Part shown: one piece after another, positions 19,211 to 27,762 of the stretch
Numbering within the stretch: the first letter of the stretch is position 1
How the letters are laid out: each line of letters starts with the position of its first letter
From: Paludicola sp. MB14-C6
Lineage (GTDB): Bacteria > Bacillota > Clostridia > Oscillospirales > Ruminococcaceae
Length of the DNA stretch: 64,000 bases
Reading direction: 5' to 3'
Assembly: GCF_030908625.1 (NCBI RefSeq)
Contig: NZ_CP133133.1
Span: 2,232,001 to 2,296,000, forward strand
Notes under the pieces: generated by a model
The model's database searches: none
Seen by the model: only the letters and a program-made list of their open reading frames with translations
What the model was told of the DNA's origin: nothing
Translations under genes and position numbers: made by a program

Positions 19211-20608
19211 ATGCAATTATATAACACACTAACAAGACGTGAAGAAGAATTTAAAACAATAGAGCCAAATAAAGTAAGAATGTATACTTGTGGACCAACT
19301 GTTTATAACTTTGCCCATATTGGAAATTTAAGAACTTATATTCATGAAGATATTTTACAAAAAACATTAGAATACTTAGGCTATGACGTAAAAAGAGTTA
19401 TGAATATTACCGACGTTGGACATTTAGAGTCTGATGCGGATGATGGCGAAGACAAAATGTTAAAAGGTGCATTAAGAGAAAATAAAACGGTTTGGGAAAT
19501 TGCAGATTTTTATACACAAGCCTTTTTTAGCGACTGCTCAAAATTAAACATAAAAAAGCCAACTATCTTGGGTAAGGCAACCGATTATATTGATGACTAT
19601 ATCGCATTTATCAAAGCATTAGAGAATAAAGGTTTTACTTATTTTGAAAATGGAAATGTGTATTTTGATATTTCTAAAAAAGAAGACTATACAAAATTGT
19701 CCGGAATGAACTTAGATGAATTGCAAACTGCCGCTAGAGATGATGTCACTGAAGATATTCATAAACGTAATCCACAAGACTTTGTACTATGGTTTACAAA
19801 ATCTAAATTTGAAAATCAAGCAATGAAATGGGATTCTCCTTGGGGCGTTGGCTATCCGGGCTGGCACATTGAGTGTTCAGTTATTTCTTTAAAAAATCTT
19901 GGCAATCAAATGGACATTCATTGCGGTGGGGTAGACCATATTCCGGTTCATCATACAAATGAAATTGCGCAAACCGAAAGTTACACAGGCGAAAATTGGG
20001 TAAATTATTGGTGGCATGGTGAATTTCTACTTGATAAAGACGGTAAAATGAGCAAGTCCAAAGGCGAATTTTTAACAGTTAGCTTGCTTGAGAAAAAAGG
20101 TTTTAATCCATTATCATACCGTTACTTTGTTTTAAATTCTCATTATAGAAAACAGCTTGCTTTTTCGTTTGATTCCTTAAAGCAAGCTGAAAATGCATAC
20201 AACAAATTAAAAAACAGAGTCGCTGCTTTGAAAAATAGTGCTGATGATAATGGTGCTGAAGGCGATACAGCAAAATATAAAGCATTATTTACTGATTGTA
20301 TTTCCGATGACTTAAATACGGCGAATGCAATTACAGTTTTGTTTGATGTTTTAAAAGCAGATGATATCAACAACAAGCAAAAGCTTGAATTAGTAAAAGA
20401 TTTTGAAACAGTATTGTCATTGGGCTTATTTGAAGAAGAAAAAGAAGAAGAAATTCCACAAGAAATTCTTGATCTAGTAGCAAAAAGACAACAAGCAAGA
20501 AAAGAGAAAAACTTTGCATTAGCAGATCAAATTCGTGATGAAATAGCGAATAGCGGCTACGTAGTAGAAGAAACCCGTCAAGGAGTAAAAATTTCAAAAA
20601 AAGCATAG
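19211..20608 (+). CDS. cysS: cysteinyl-tRNA synthetase
   Basis: Class I synthetase that charges tRNA-Cys; 465 residues. The ATG at 19211 follows AAAGGAATG and gives the standard N-terminus MQLYNTLTRREEEF. HIGH motif is HIGN in VYNFAHIGNLRTY and KMSKS is intact (KMSKSKGEF). Zinc-binding Cys/His are visible in MYTCGPTVY, HIECSVIS and HCGGVDH. It lies 175 bases after cysE with no obvious terminator between, so it is probably under the same T-box. Confidence 0.97.
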   Translation: MQLYNTLTRREEEFKTIEPNKVRMYTCGPTVYNFAHIGNLRTYIHEDILQKTLEYLGYDVKRVMNITDVGHLESDADDGEDKMLKGALRENKTVWEIADFYTQAFFSDCSKLNIKKPTILGKATDYIDDYIAFIKALENKGFTYFENGNVYFDISKKEDYTKLSGMNLDELQTAARDDVTEDIHKRNPQDFVLWFTKSKFENQAMKWDSPWGVGYPGWHIECSVISLKNLGNQMDIHCGGVDHIPVHHTNEIAQTESYTGENWVNYWWHGEFLLDKDGKMSKSKGEFLTVSLLEKKGFNPLSYRYFVLNSHYRKQLAFSFDSLKQAENAYNKLKNRVAALKNSADDNGAEGDTAKYKALFTDCISDDLNTANAITVLFDVLKADDINNKQKLELVKDFETVLSLGLFEEEKEEEIPQEILDLVAKRQQARKEKNFALADQIRDEIANSGYVVEETRQGVKISKKA

Positions 20609-20639
20609 AATGTTTGGTCAAAAAAAGGATGATCTAATT

Positions 20640-21581
20640 ATGTTTAATAAAATTATTACGATAACGTTGAATCCATCTTTGGATACAACGTTATGGGTGG
20701 ATCGATTCGATTTAAAAGAGCCGGTTTCAGCAATAAGGGAACAAATTTATCCTGGTGGGAAATCAATCAATGTAACTCGAGTCTTAACAGCGTTAGGAAT
20801 CAAGAGCAAGGCACTTGGTTTTGTTGGCGAACAAAATATAACAACATTTATTCAGCTGCTCGATCAAGAAGAAATCAGTTATCATTTTATATCTGTAAAA
20901 GGAACTATTCGTGAAAACTTTTCTATTGTTATGCCGAATGGTGAGCTATTTAAAGTAAATCGTGCGGGCTTTTCTGTTGAACAAAGTGTATTGGATTCCT
21001 TACAGTCAAATATTGAATCTGAGATAAAAGATGGAGATCAAGTATTGCTTGTATTTGCGGGAAGCTTGCCTAAAAATGTATCGAAAGAGCAATATAAAAC
21101 ATTAATTCAGAATTTAAGTGACGAAGGAATTCAAATTGCTATTGACACAGATATTTTTACAGAACAAGATATTAAAGAGCTCAAACCCTATATCATGAAG
21201 CCAAACGAGGTAGAATTAAGTCATCTAGCAAAAACGGAGAATATGAACGAGAAAGCGACTTGTGAGTATGCTAAAAAGCTATCGCAATATGCAACTCATG
21301 TTTTGGTAAGCCGTGGCGACGAGGGCTTGCTTTACGCTGGCAACAACGAACTCATTCAATGCAGCGTTCCAGAAGTAGAGGTAAAATCAACAGTAGGAGC
21401 AGGTGACACCACACTAGCTGGTTTTATTAAAGCTCTAAAAGAAGAACTGCCAATTGCAAATTGTGTACAATTTGCAGCGGCTTGTGGAACAGCTTCCGTT
21501 TTATTAGAGGGAACTGGTGTTATATCGTTAGAAGCTGCAAATGAGATGATAAATGATATTAGAGTAACAAAGCTTAGTTAA
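20640..21581 (+). CDS. 1-phosphofructokinase-like sugar kinase (PfkB family)
   Basis: Ribokinase/PfkB-family kinase, 313 residues from the ATG at 20640 after AAAGGATGA; the frame is open back to an ATG at 20610. N-terminal ITITLNPSLDTTLWVD and GGKSINVTRVLTALG match the hexose-phosphate subgroup (1-phosphofructokinase, tagatose-6-phosphate kinase). The C-terminal catalytic motif VGAGDTTLAGF carries the conserved base Asp. No PTS permease or fruR is next to it, so the substrate is uncertain; fructose-1-phosphate is most likely. It follows cysS by 31 bases and may share its transcript. Confidence 0.85.
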   Translation: MFNKIITITLNPSLDTTLWVDRFDLKEPVSAIREQIYPGGKSINVTRVLTALGIKSKALGFVGEQNITTFIQLLDQEEISYHFISVKGTIRENFSIVMPNGELFKVNRAGFSVEQSVLDSLQSNIESEIKDGDQVLLVFAGSLPKNVSKEQYKTLIQNLSDEGIQIAIDTDIFTEQDIKELKPYIMKPNEVELSHLAKTENMNEKATCEYAKKLSQYATHVLVSRGDEGLLYAGNNELIQCSVPEVEVKSTVGAGDTTLAGFIKALKEELPIANCVQFAAACGTASVLLEGTGVISLEAANEMINDIRVTKLS

Positions 21582-21701
21582 CAAATTGTTCATTGTTTTT
21601 TAGAAAACCGATATACAAACACATTTGTATTCATGATATAATTATCATATTGTTGTTTTAAAGTAATCATAACTATAAAGACAAATGAAAGGTGAATTTT
21701 G

Positions 21702-22427
21702 TTGAAAAAACTAAAAGTAATAGCAGTTATCTTGGTTATTATCTTTGTATTTACAGGATGTATGCCTGCAAATTCTACAGGAGTAAAACAAGAAGATATT
21801 AACCTTATTCAATTTCAAGATTTTAAAGAAGGACAAGAAACCGCAGTAATTACAACAAGCCTCGGTACAATTAAAATGGTTTTGTTTGCGAAAGAAGCTC
21901 CCAAAACGGTTGCTCATTTTAAAAAACTAGTAAATTCCGGCTTTTATAATAATAAAACTGTATTTATTGAATCAAATGCGAAATCCTTTGTAACAGGTGC
22001 AAAAGATGAAACAGGCGTAAGTGGCGAACTTATGACAGATGATAAAAAAGCAATACAATGTGAAGTAACTCCAAATTTATATCATTTCAGCGGTGCCGTT
22101 TCGGTATTAGCACAAGAAAAAAACCCATTTAGTAAAAAAATGGTATCTGACAGCAGATTTTTTATTGTAGGCGATGTAAGCGCAAGCAGTAATGTGGTTG
22201 AGCAAATGGAGAAATATAAGTATCCACCAAAAGTGGTTGATGCCTATAAAGAACATGGTGGGTTATTTCCTCAATTTGTTGGTTTATACACAGTTTTTGG
22301 ACAGGTTTATGAAGGATTAGAAGTTGTAAACGAAATATCCAAGCTAAAATGTGATGCTAAAACAAAACTACCAACTGAAAAGTTTGTTATCGAAAAGATT
22401 GAGCTTTCCACATATCAAAAATCATAA
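21702..22427 (+). CDS. cyclophilin-like lipoprotein lacking the usual catalytic residues
   Basis: 241-residue lipoprotein of the cyclophilin fold. The TTG start at 21702 (a second TTG at 21699) follows AAAGGTGA. Lipobox FTGC gives lipidated Cys20. The cyclophilin core is recognisable (TTSLGTIKMVLFAKEAPKTVAHF, FYNNKTVF), but the active-site signature F-H-R...F-M-x-Q-G-G-D reads VFIESNAKSFVTGAKD, so the catalytic Arg and Gln are missing. It ends 18 bases before an intact paralogue, so the two are probably co-transcribed. A binding or chaperone role, or regulation of its twin, is inference. Confidence 0.8.
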   Translation: MKKLKVIAVILVIIFVFTGCMPANSTGVKQEDINLIQFQDFKEGQETAVITTSLGTIKMVLFAKEAPKTVAHFKKLVNSGFYNNKTVFIESNAKSFVTGAKDETGVSGELMTDDKKAIQCEVTPNLYHFSGAVSVLAQEKNPFSKKMVSDSRFFIVGDVSASSNVVEQMEKYKYPPKVVDAYKEHGGLFPQFVGLYTVFGQVYEGLEVVNEISKLKCDAKTKLPTEKFVIEKIELSTYQKS

Positions 22428-22445
22428 CAGTAAAGGAGTAGACAA

Positions 22446-23111
22446 ATGAAAAAAATTTTATCAGTATTCCTATGTGTAGCAATGCTTACGGCAGTATTGG
22501 CAGGTTGTACTTCTAAGAGCAGTAATAGCGGTAAACATAAGCTTGCAACTATGACAATTAAAGGTTACGGCGACATTGTTTTAGAGTTATATCCTGAGAA
22601 AGCTCCAAAAACAGTTGAAAACTTTGTAAAGTTATCTGAAAAAGGCTATTATAACGGTGTTACTTTCCATCGTATCATGCAGGATTTTATGATGCAAGGT
22701 GGAGATCCTGAAGGTACCGGTATGGGCGGAGAAAGTATTTGGGGAAAACCTTTTGAAGATGAATTTAGCGATTTAAGAAACTTTTATGGAGCAATTTCAA
22801 TGGCTAATTCAGGTCCAAACACCAATGGAAGTCAGTTCTTTATTGTAAATACAAAGCAAGGCCTAAAAAAAGATCAAGTAGACGGTATCCGTGCACAACA
22901 AGGATTAGAAGATGCAAAATATTCCAGCCAAGATTATAAGCGTTATGAAAAAGAAGGCGGAACTCCTTGGTTAGATAAGGTACATACTGTATTCGGTTAT
23001 GTAGTGAAAGGTATGGATATTGTTGATAAGATTGCAACTGTAGAAACAGACAGCAAAGCAAAACCAACAAAACCGATTGTTATTGATAAGATTACAATTA
23101 AAGATAAATAA
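22446..23111 (+). CDS. peptidylprolyl isomerase lipoprotein (cyclophilin type)
   Basis: 221-residue secreted lipoprotein with an intact cyclophilin domain that should isomerise prolyl bonds at the outer face of the membrane. Lipobox LAGC gives Cys21. Active-site signatures are complete: [28 protein letters not shown] and VHTVFGYV. The start follows AAAGGAG. It pairs with the degenerate paralogue 18 bases upstream and ends at a strong terminator. An insertion with [22 protein letters not shown] between the core strands is common in clostridial homologues. Substrates are unknown. Confidence 0.93.
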   Translation: MKKILSVFLCVAMLTAVLAGCTSKSSNSGKHKLATMTIKGYGDIVLELYPEKAPKTVENFVKLSEKGYYNGVTFHRIMQDFMMQGGDPEGTGMGGESIWGKPFEDEFSDLRNFYGAISMANSGPNTNGSQFFIVNTKQGLKKDQVDGIRAQQGLEDAKYSSQDYKRYEKEGGTPWLDKVHTVFGYVVKGMDIVDKIATVETDSKAKPTKPIVIDKITIKDK

Positions 23112-23116
23112 TAATG

Positions 23117-23150
23117 ATAGCACACAACTTATGTTTGTGTGCTATTTTTA
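23117..23150 (+). terminator. rho-independent terminator
   Basis: ATAGCACACAA at 23117-23127 pairs with TTGTGTGCTAT at 23135-23145, followed by TTTTTA. It closes the cyclophilin operon. Confidence 0.9.
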
Positions 23151-23215
23151 TGAAGAAAAAATGTATAAATCATTCCATAGCTCAGATAATAGAGGTATAA
23201 AAGGAGGATGAAGCT

Positions 23216-23749
23216 ATGGAATTGAAAGACTCAAAAACCTTTGCTAACTTGATGTCAGCATTTGCAGGTGAATCACAAGCACGAAATAAATACACTTACG
23301 CTGAGTCAAAAGCGAAAAGTGAGGGTATGAATCATATCGCAGAAATTTTCAAAGAAACAGCAGATAATGAAAAGGCACACGCAAAAATTTGGTATGACTT
23401 AATTAACGGTACACAAAAAACAACTTTGGATTCATTAAAAGACGCTGCAGGCGGCGAGCATTATGAATGGACTGAGATGTATGCGAAATATGCAAAGGTT
23501 GCAAAGGAAGAAGGCTTTGTAGATATCGCAAATTTATTTGAAAAAGTAGCTGGAATTGAGAAGTTGCATGAGGAGCGTTATCGTAAGTATATTGCAGAAG
23601 TAGAGAATAATGAAGTATTTGTAAAGAAAAACGAAGTAACATGGAAATGTGCAAATTGCGGATATGAACATCATGGAACAAGTGCCCCGGAGATGTGCCC
23701 GGTTTGCAAACATCCGAAAGCATTTTTCTATGAGGATAAAGGCTTATAA
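23216..23749 (+). CDS. rbr: rubrerythrin
   Basis: Non-haem di-iron peroxidase that removes hydrogen peroxide in anaerobes; 177 residues. The N-terminal four-helix bundle carries iron ligands in E-x-x-H segments ([10 protein letters not shown] and [10 protein letters not shown]) plus the early GESQARNKY. The C-terminal rubredoxin-like domain has two C-x2-C pairs (CANCGYEH and CPVCKHP) for one iron. The start follows AAAGGAGGATGAAGCT. It is monocistronic, between two terminators. It indicates an oxygen-exposed but anaerobic lifestyle. Confidence 0.96.
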   Translation: MELKDSKTFANLMSAFAGESQARNKYTYAESKAKSEGMNHIAEIFKETADNEKAHAKIWYDLINGTQKTTLDSLKDAAGGEHYEWTEMYAKYAKVAKEEGFVDIANLFEKVAGIEKLHEERYRKYIAEVENNEVFVKKNEVTWKCANCGYEHHGTSAPEMCPVCKHPKAFFYEDKGL

Positions 23750-23756
23750 ATAAATC

Positions 23757-23802
23757 AATAAAACCGAATGGCTAAATGAAATTAAGCTCATTCGGTTTTA
23801 TT
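23757..23802. terminator. bidirectional terminator
   Basis: AAACCGAATG (23761-23770) pairs with CATTCGGTTT (23789-23798); flanking AATA/TATT lengthens the stem. It lies between convergent rbr and the epimerase gene. Confidence 0.85.
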
Positions 23803-23832
23803 ATTTATTGAAAGGTATTGGAAAAGTGGATA

Positions 23833-24840
23833 TTAAGCTTTGACACGTCGGTTTATTCTTAACCAATCAACAGTATCTTTTAATGTTAGCTTTAAATCTC
23901 TTGGCTGATAACCTAATTGTCTATTCGCTTTTTTATGAGTGAAGTTCGCATTGCTTTTTAGTGTATGAAGTGAGTAGCTCGTATAGAGAGGAGGTTGCTT
24001 TTTCAGTTTATAATAAATTTCGGATAAAGGAGCTGTAGCTTTTGCTATCCATAAAGGTAGTATTGTTTTAATTTTCTTTTTACCGCTTATTTGATGCAGA
24101 TTATTTAAAAGATCAGGTATACTGCAATATCTATTTGATAAAATATAGCATTCTCCTTTTTCCCCGTTATGGCAAGCGGAAATGATACCATCTGCAACAT
24201 CACGAACATCAACAAAATCATAACCACCTTTTACACAAGCAGTTAATCTTCCGTCTAGATAATCCATAATAAGCTGAGTTAAATGTGCATGACCGTAATC
24301 GTTTGGCCCAATAATGCCGGATGGATGAACAATGACTGCATCTAATCCATCTTTAACACTATCTAATACAAGCTGAGTGGCAATTGCTTTTGTTTTTGCA
24401 TAAAGTCCTACAACAGACTTTTCATTAAATTGGTTAATTTCATGAATGGTTTGGTTGTTATCTGGTTCTGGTATTGCGTGTACTGAACTAACATGGACAA
24501 ATCGTTTTACATGATTTCTTTTACATAGCTCTATTATGTTTTTGGTACCATTCACATTAACGTCGTATACTTTTTGTAAATATCTTGAGGAAATTGAAAC
24601 AATTCCGGCAGTATGGATAACATAAAATTCAGTTGGTTCTTCACAAGCAAATAGTGGCTCCATAGAGTTTATGTCGCATACGTTTCCTTTTACAACTTCA
24701 ACGTTATATCCTTCTAATGCAGGCGATGTTTCATTTGGTAAAACGAGCCCACGCACGGTTTCGCCAAGAGCAACTAATTTACGAACAATGGTATTGCCTA
24801 GATGACCAAAGGCACCTGTAACAATGTATATTTTATTCAT
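23833..24840 (-). CDS. NAD-dependent epimerase/dehydratase family protein
   Basis: Extended short-chain dehydrogenase, 335 residues from the ATG whose first base is 24840, after AAAGGGTGA; the open frame continues upstream to 24906 without a ribosome site. The NAD-binding Rossmann motif is TGAFGHLGNTI near residue 7, the catalytic triad region has VHVSSVHAIPE and the Y-x-x-x-K is YAKTK. C-terminal substrate domain with GYQPRDLKLTLKDT. It resembles dihydroflavonol-4-reductase-like and UDP-sugar epimerase-like members, so the substrate cannot be named. It stands alone. Confidence 0.87.
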   Translation of the reverse strand: MNKIYIVTGAFGHLGNTIVRKLVALGETVRGLVLPNETSPALEGYNVEVVKGNVCDINSMEPLFACEEPTEFYVIHTAGIVSISSRYLQKVYDVNVNGTKNIIELCKRNHVKRFVHVSSVHAIPEPDNNQTIHEINQFNEKSVVGLYAKTKAIATQLVLDSVKDGLDAVIVHPSGIIGPNDYGHAHLTQLIMDYLDGRLTACVKGGYDFVDVRDVADGIISACHNGEKGECYILSNRYCSIPDLLNNLHQISGKKKIKTILPLWIAKATAPLSEIYYKLKKQPPLYTSYSLHTLKSNANFTHKKANRQLGYQPRDLKLTLKDTVDWLRINRRVKA

Positions 24841-25020
24841 AATTTTCACCCTTTTGCTATTTAATATCATAATACTATGATTACATATTTTTGTTAATTT
24901 AATCATACCATATCCTATTTTTTCTTTGTTACAGCTTTATGAAACGATTATAAATAATAGTCGTAAAACTAGTGAATTTTTTATGCATAGAAAAAATTGC
25001 AGTCCTTTGTTATGAAATGT

Positions 25021-25028
25021 GTTATAAT
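25021..25028 (+). promoter_or_regulatory. extended -10 promoter of the acetyltransferase gene
   Basis: GTTATAAT preceded by T gives TG-T-TATAAT (TATAAT at 25023-25028). No good -35 is present at the standard distance, so it would depend on the extended -10. The remaining bases 24841-25123 hold no gene that I can support. Confidence 0.55.
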
Positions 25029-25123
25029 AAGTTTTATGTAAAATAAATTACATTGTAATATTGTTTTAGCTAAAACATACATTGCTGTGAAGCAATACAA
25101 AGATATTAACAGGAGATTGCAAT

Positions 25124-25678
25124 ATGATGAAAACAGTTTATGAAACAAATCGGTTAAAGTTAGTCCTTGCTGATATTTCTATAGCAAAGGATTTAGTACT
25201 ATATTATCAGAGAAATAAAGATTTTCTTAGAGCATTTGAACCGCTTAGAGAAGAATCATTTTATACATTCGATTATCAACAAAAGCTATTGCAGAATGAA
25301 ATGAATCAAATTAAAGATGATAGCTCTTATCGATTTTATATCTATGAAAAGCGAGATTTCAATCGCATTATTGGTATGATTGGATTAAACAATATTGTTA
25401 GAGGTGCATTTCAATCTTGCTTTTTAGGTTATAAATTGGATTGTGAAAAGCAAAATATAGGTTACATGACAGAGGCAGTATTGGAATGCACTAGAATTGC
25501 CTTTGAAGAACTTCATCTTCATCGAATTGAAGCGAATGTAATGCCGCGCAATACTCCTTCGTTGCGTGTGCTAGAAAAGTGTGGCTATCAAAATGAAGGA
25601 ATATCAAAGAATTATCTGAATATTAACGGAACATGGGAAGATCATATTCATATGGTTTGCATCAATCAAAGTTATTAA
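25124..25678 (+). CDS. GNAT acetyltransferase (RimJ/RimL type)
   Basis: 184 residues, transferring an acetyl group from acetyl-CoA to an amine; similar in layout to ribosomal-protein alanine N-acetyltransferases such as RimJ and YjcK. The start follows AGGAGATTGCAAT. It has the ETNRLKLVLADI opening, a core with IIGMIGLNNIVRG, the GYMTEAV acetyl-CoA region and the closing NTPSLRVLEKCGYQNEGI motif. The stop codon is only five bases from the IS256 insertion, which probably removed its terminator. Substrate unknown. Confidence 0.88.
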   Translation: MMKTVYETNRLKLVLADISIAKDLVLYYQRNKDFLRAFEPLREESFYTFDYQQKLLQNEMNQIKDDSSYRFYIYEKRDFNRIIGMIGLNNIVRGAFQSCFLGYKLDCEKQNIGYMTEAVLECTRIAFEELHLHRIEANVMPRNTPSLRVLEKCGYQNEGISKNYLNINGTWEDHIHMVCINQSY

Positions 25679-25689
25679 AAAATCCACAA

Positions 25690-27172
25690 GAGGCTCCCGA
25701 AAATTTTGTGTAAAAGTGAATAAGGTACTTCCAATCAGACAAGAATTAAGATAATAAATTCAAGTATGAAAGGAAGTATTTTTTTATGGAAAAGCAACCG
25801 AAAGAGTTATTAAAAGAGTATGTGAACAGCCAAAACTTCACAAGCACAACAGAGGTTATGCAGGCAATGAAAGAGATGTTCAAAGATGTTCTTCAGCAAG
25901 TTATGGATAGTGAATTAGACGAAGAATTGGGTTACCAAAAAAGTCAAAGAATAGCGAACGATGACGGAAAAAGCATGTCGAAAAATTATCGAAATGGATA
26001 TTCAAAGAAAACAGTTAAAACACAACTTGGCGAAGTGGATATTAATGTTCCTCGTGATAGAAACGGTGAATTTGAACCACAAATTATTGGTAAATATAAT
26101 CGTAATGCTGACGGGATGGAAGAAAAAATTATTGCACTTTACTCTTGTGGCATGTCTCAACGAGATATTGCTGAACAAGTAAAAAATCTTTATGATGTAG
26201 AAATTTCAGATGGACTAGTAAGCAAGATAACAGAAAAAATAATGCCGGAAGTAACAGCATGGCAAAACCGTCCACTAGATAGTGTATACCCATTTGTGTT
26301 CATGGATGCAATACACTACAAAGTAAAAGAAAACAATCAGTTTGTAACGAAAGCAGCATATGTGGTTTTAGGAATTACACTTGAAGGAAATAAAGATATA
26401 TTGGGCATTTGGATTGGAGAAAACGAGAGCTCAAAATTCTGGTTGAGCGTTATGAATGACTTGAAATCAAGGGGTTTGCAAGATGTATACCTATTTTGTG
26501 TTGACGGTTTAAAAGGTTTTAAAGAAGCAATCAATGCAGCATATCCCAAAGCGCACATTCAACGTTGTATTATACATCAAATTCGATATTCAACACGATA
26601 TGTAGGATACAAAGATATCAAGAAGTTAATGGCAGATCTAAAACTAGTATATCAAGCTGTTACAGAGGAAGAAGCATTGAATAATCTAATATCATTCAAA
26701 GAAAAATGGGGTAAAAGTTATCCTTCTTGCATAAAGAGTTGGGAGGATAACTGGGATATACTATCAACCTTTTTTGCATATCCAACTGATGTAAGGAAAA
26801 TAATATACACAACTAATATTATTGAGGGATTAAACAGGCAGTTCAGACAAATAACCAAGAATAAACCATCATTTCAAAATGATGATAGTTTAAAAAGGAT
26901 ACTGTATTTAGCTTCAAAAAAAATTGTCGAACGATGGACACAACGTTGTCGAAATTGGGACGTTGTTTTAAACCAATTAAACATCATGTTTTCGGACAGA
27001 ATCGCTGGATGATTCTATGTTCATCCGCCAAAATTTAATGACAAAAGGGGCATGCCCCTTTTGTCATTAAATAAACTTGTTTCAACTAACCTATACACTA
27101 TGTCAATTACTATTTTGTTCCTATTTCTTGTTCTGATTGTTTTTATATTTACACAAAATTCTTGGTATACCC
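25690..27172 (+). mobile_element. IS256-family insertion sequence, copy 1
   Basis: 1483-bp element with one transposase gene. The left end GAGGCTCCCGAAAATTTTGTG (first 20 bases at 25690-25709) and the complement of the right end, GGGTATACCAAGAATTTTG, are imperfect inverted repeats sharing TTTTGTGTAAA, as in IS256. The 6-bp sequence CCACAA flanks it on both sides (25684-25689 and 27173-27178), a likely target duplication, shorter than the 8-9 bp usual for IS256. Near the right end a perfect palindrome around GGGGCATGCCCC (27033-27070) probably terminates the transposase transcript. A second copy of exactly the same length is at 58446-59928. Confidence 0.93.
25786..27012 (+). CDS. IS256-family transposase (mutator type)
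   Basis: DDE transposase, 408 residues, identical in translation to the gene at 58606-59832. Catalytic residues are in VFMDAIHYKV (Asp), FCVDGLKGF (Asp) and NIIEGLNRQFR (Glu), with the usual Cys/His cluster PKAHIQRCIIHQIR between the second Asp and the Glu. The start follows GAAAGGAAGT. The frame is intact, so it should be active. Confidence 0.96.
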   Translation: MEKQPKELLKEYVNSQNFTSTTEVMQAMKEMFKDVLQQVMDSELDEELGYQKSQRIANDDGKSMSKNYRNGYSKKTVKTQLGEVDINVPRDRNGEFEPQIIGKYNRNADGMEEKIIALYSCGMSQRDIAEQVKNLYDVEISDGLVSKITEKIMPEVTAWQNRPLDSVYPFVFMDAIHYKVKENNQFVTKAAYVVLGITLEGNKDILGIWIGENESSKFWLSVMNDLKSRGLQDVYLFCVDGLKGFKEAINAAYPKAHIQRCIIHQIRYSTRYVGYKDIKKLMADLKLVYQAVTEEEALNNLISFKEKWGKSYPSCIKSWEDNWDILSTFFAYPTDVRKIIYTTNIIEGLNRQFRQITKNKPSFQNDDSLKRILYLASKKIVERWTQRCRNWDVVLNQLNIMFSDRIAG

Positions 27173-27191
27173 CCACAATTTTATCGTGGGG
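27171..27191 (-). terminator. ywlG terminator stem interrupted by IS256
   Basis: CCCCAC and GTGGGG still pair here, but on the minus strand the T-run that should follow is now on the other side of the element (the A-run around 25677-25682). Removing the IS and one CCACAA copy restores a short stem directly followed by TTTTTT. Confidence 0.7.
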
Positions 27192-27198
27192 ATTGCTA

Positions 27199-27750
27199 CT
27201 ACATTAAGTTATCGTTATAAATTGCTCGAATACCGCCAATGCATTTTGCTCTTGTTCGTGCACATATAATGTTTGCTTCGCCAATGTTACTAATACTTAA
27301 TCGAATGGGAACTGCAACATGCTTTAAATGCATTCCAATAAGCGTTCCACCAATATCAATTCCTGCATCGGCTTTGATAAATTCAACCGCAACAGGATTT
27401 TCAAAGTTATGATATGCCGCTGTTGCGAAACTCCCTCCTGCTTTGGGCTGCGGAACTACATTTACTTGCTCCAAACGGTAATAGTCCATACACTCTTTTT
27501 CAACGATGATTGCACGGTTTAAATGTTCACAGCATTGAGCAGCAAGAAAGATGTTCTTTTCCTTTAAAATAGGATAGATGCTTTCAAAGATAGTATCTGC
27601 TATTTCTGTGCTGGAGAAAGATCCAATTTTATGTCCTGCAACTTCACTTGAAGAACAGCCAACTACTAAAATACTGTTTTTCTGTAAATTTGCCGCATGG
27701 ATTAACTCTGTAATGATTGTTATAGATTGCTGTTTGATGGATTCTAACAT
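27199..27750 (-). CDS. ywlG: UPF0340 / TIGR01440 family protein (YwlG-like)
   Basis: 183-residue protein of the UPF0340 family; biochemical role not established. Recognised from LVVGCSSSEVAGHKIGSFSSTEIA, the AAQCCEHLNRAIIVEKE segment and GIDIGGTLIGMHLKHVAVP. The start follows AGAAGGT. It is the last gene of a minus-strand group (vanZ-like, DUF218, ywlG). Its terminator was disrupted by the IS256 element at 25690-27172, so its transcript may now run into the IS. Confidence 0.9.
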   Translation of the reverse strand: MLESIKQQSITIITELIHAANLQKNSILVVGCSSSEVAGHKIGSFSSTEIADTIFESIYPILKEKNIFLAAQCCEHLNRAIIVEKECMDYYRLEQVNVVPQPKAGGSFATAAYHNFENPVAVEFIKADAGIDIGGTLIGMHLKHVAVPIRLSISNIGEANIICARTRAKCIGGIRAIYNDNLM

Positions 27751-27762
27751 GTTTTTACCTTC

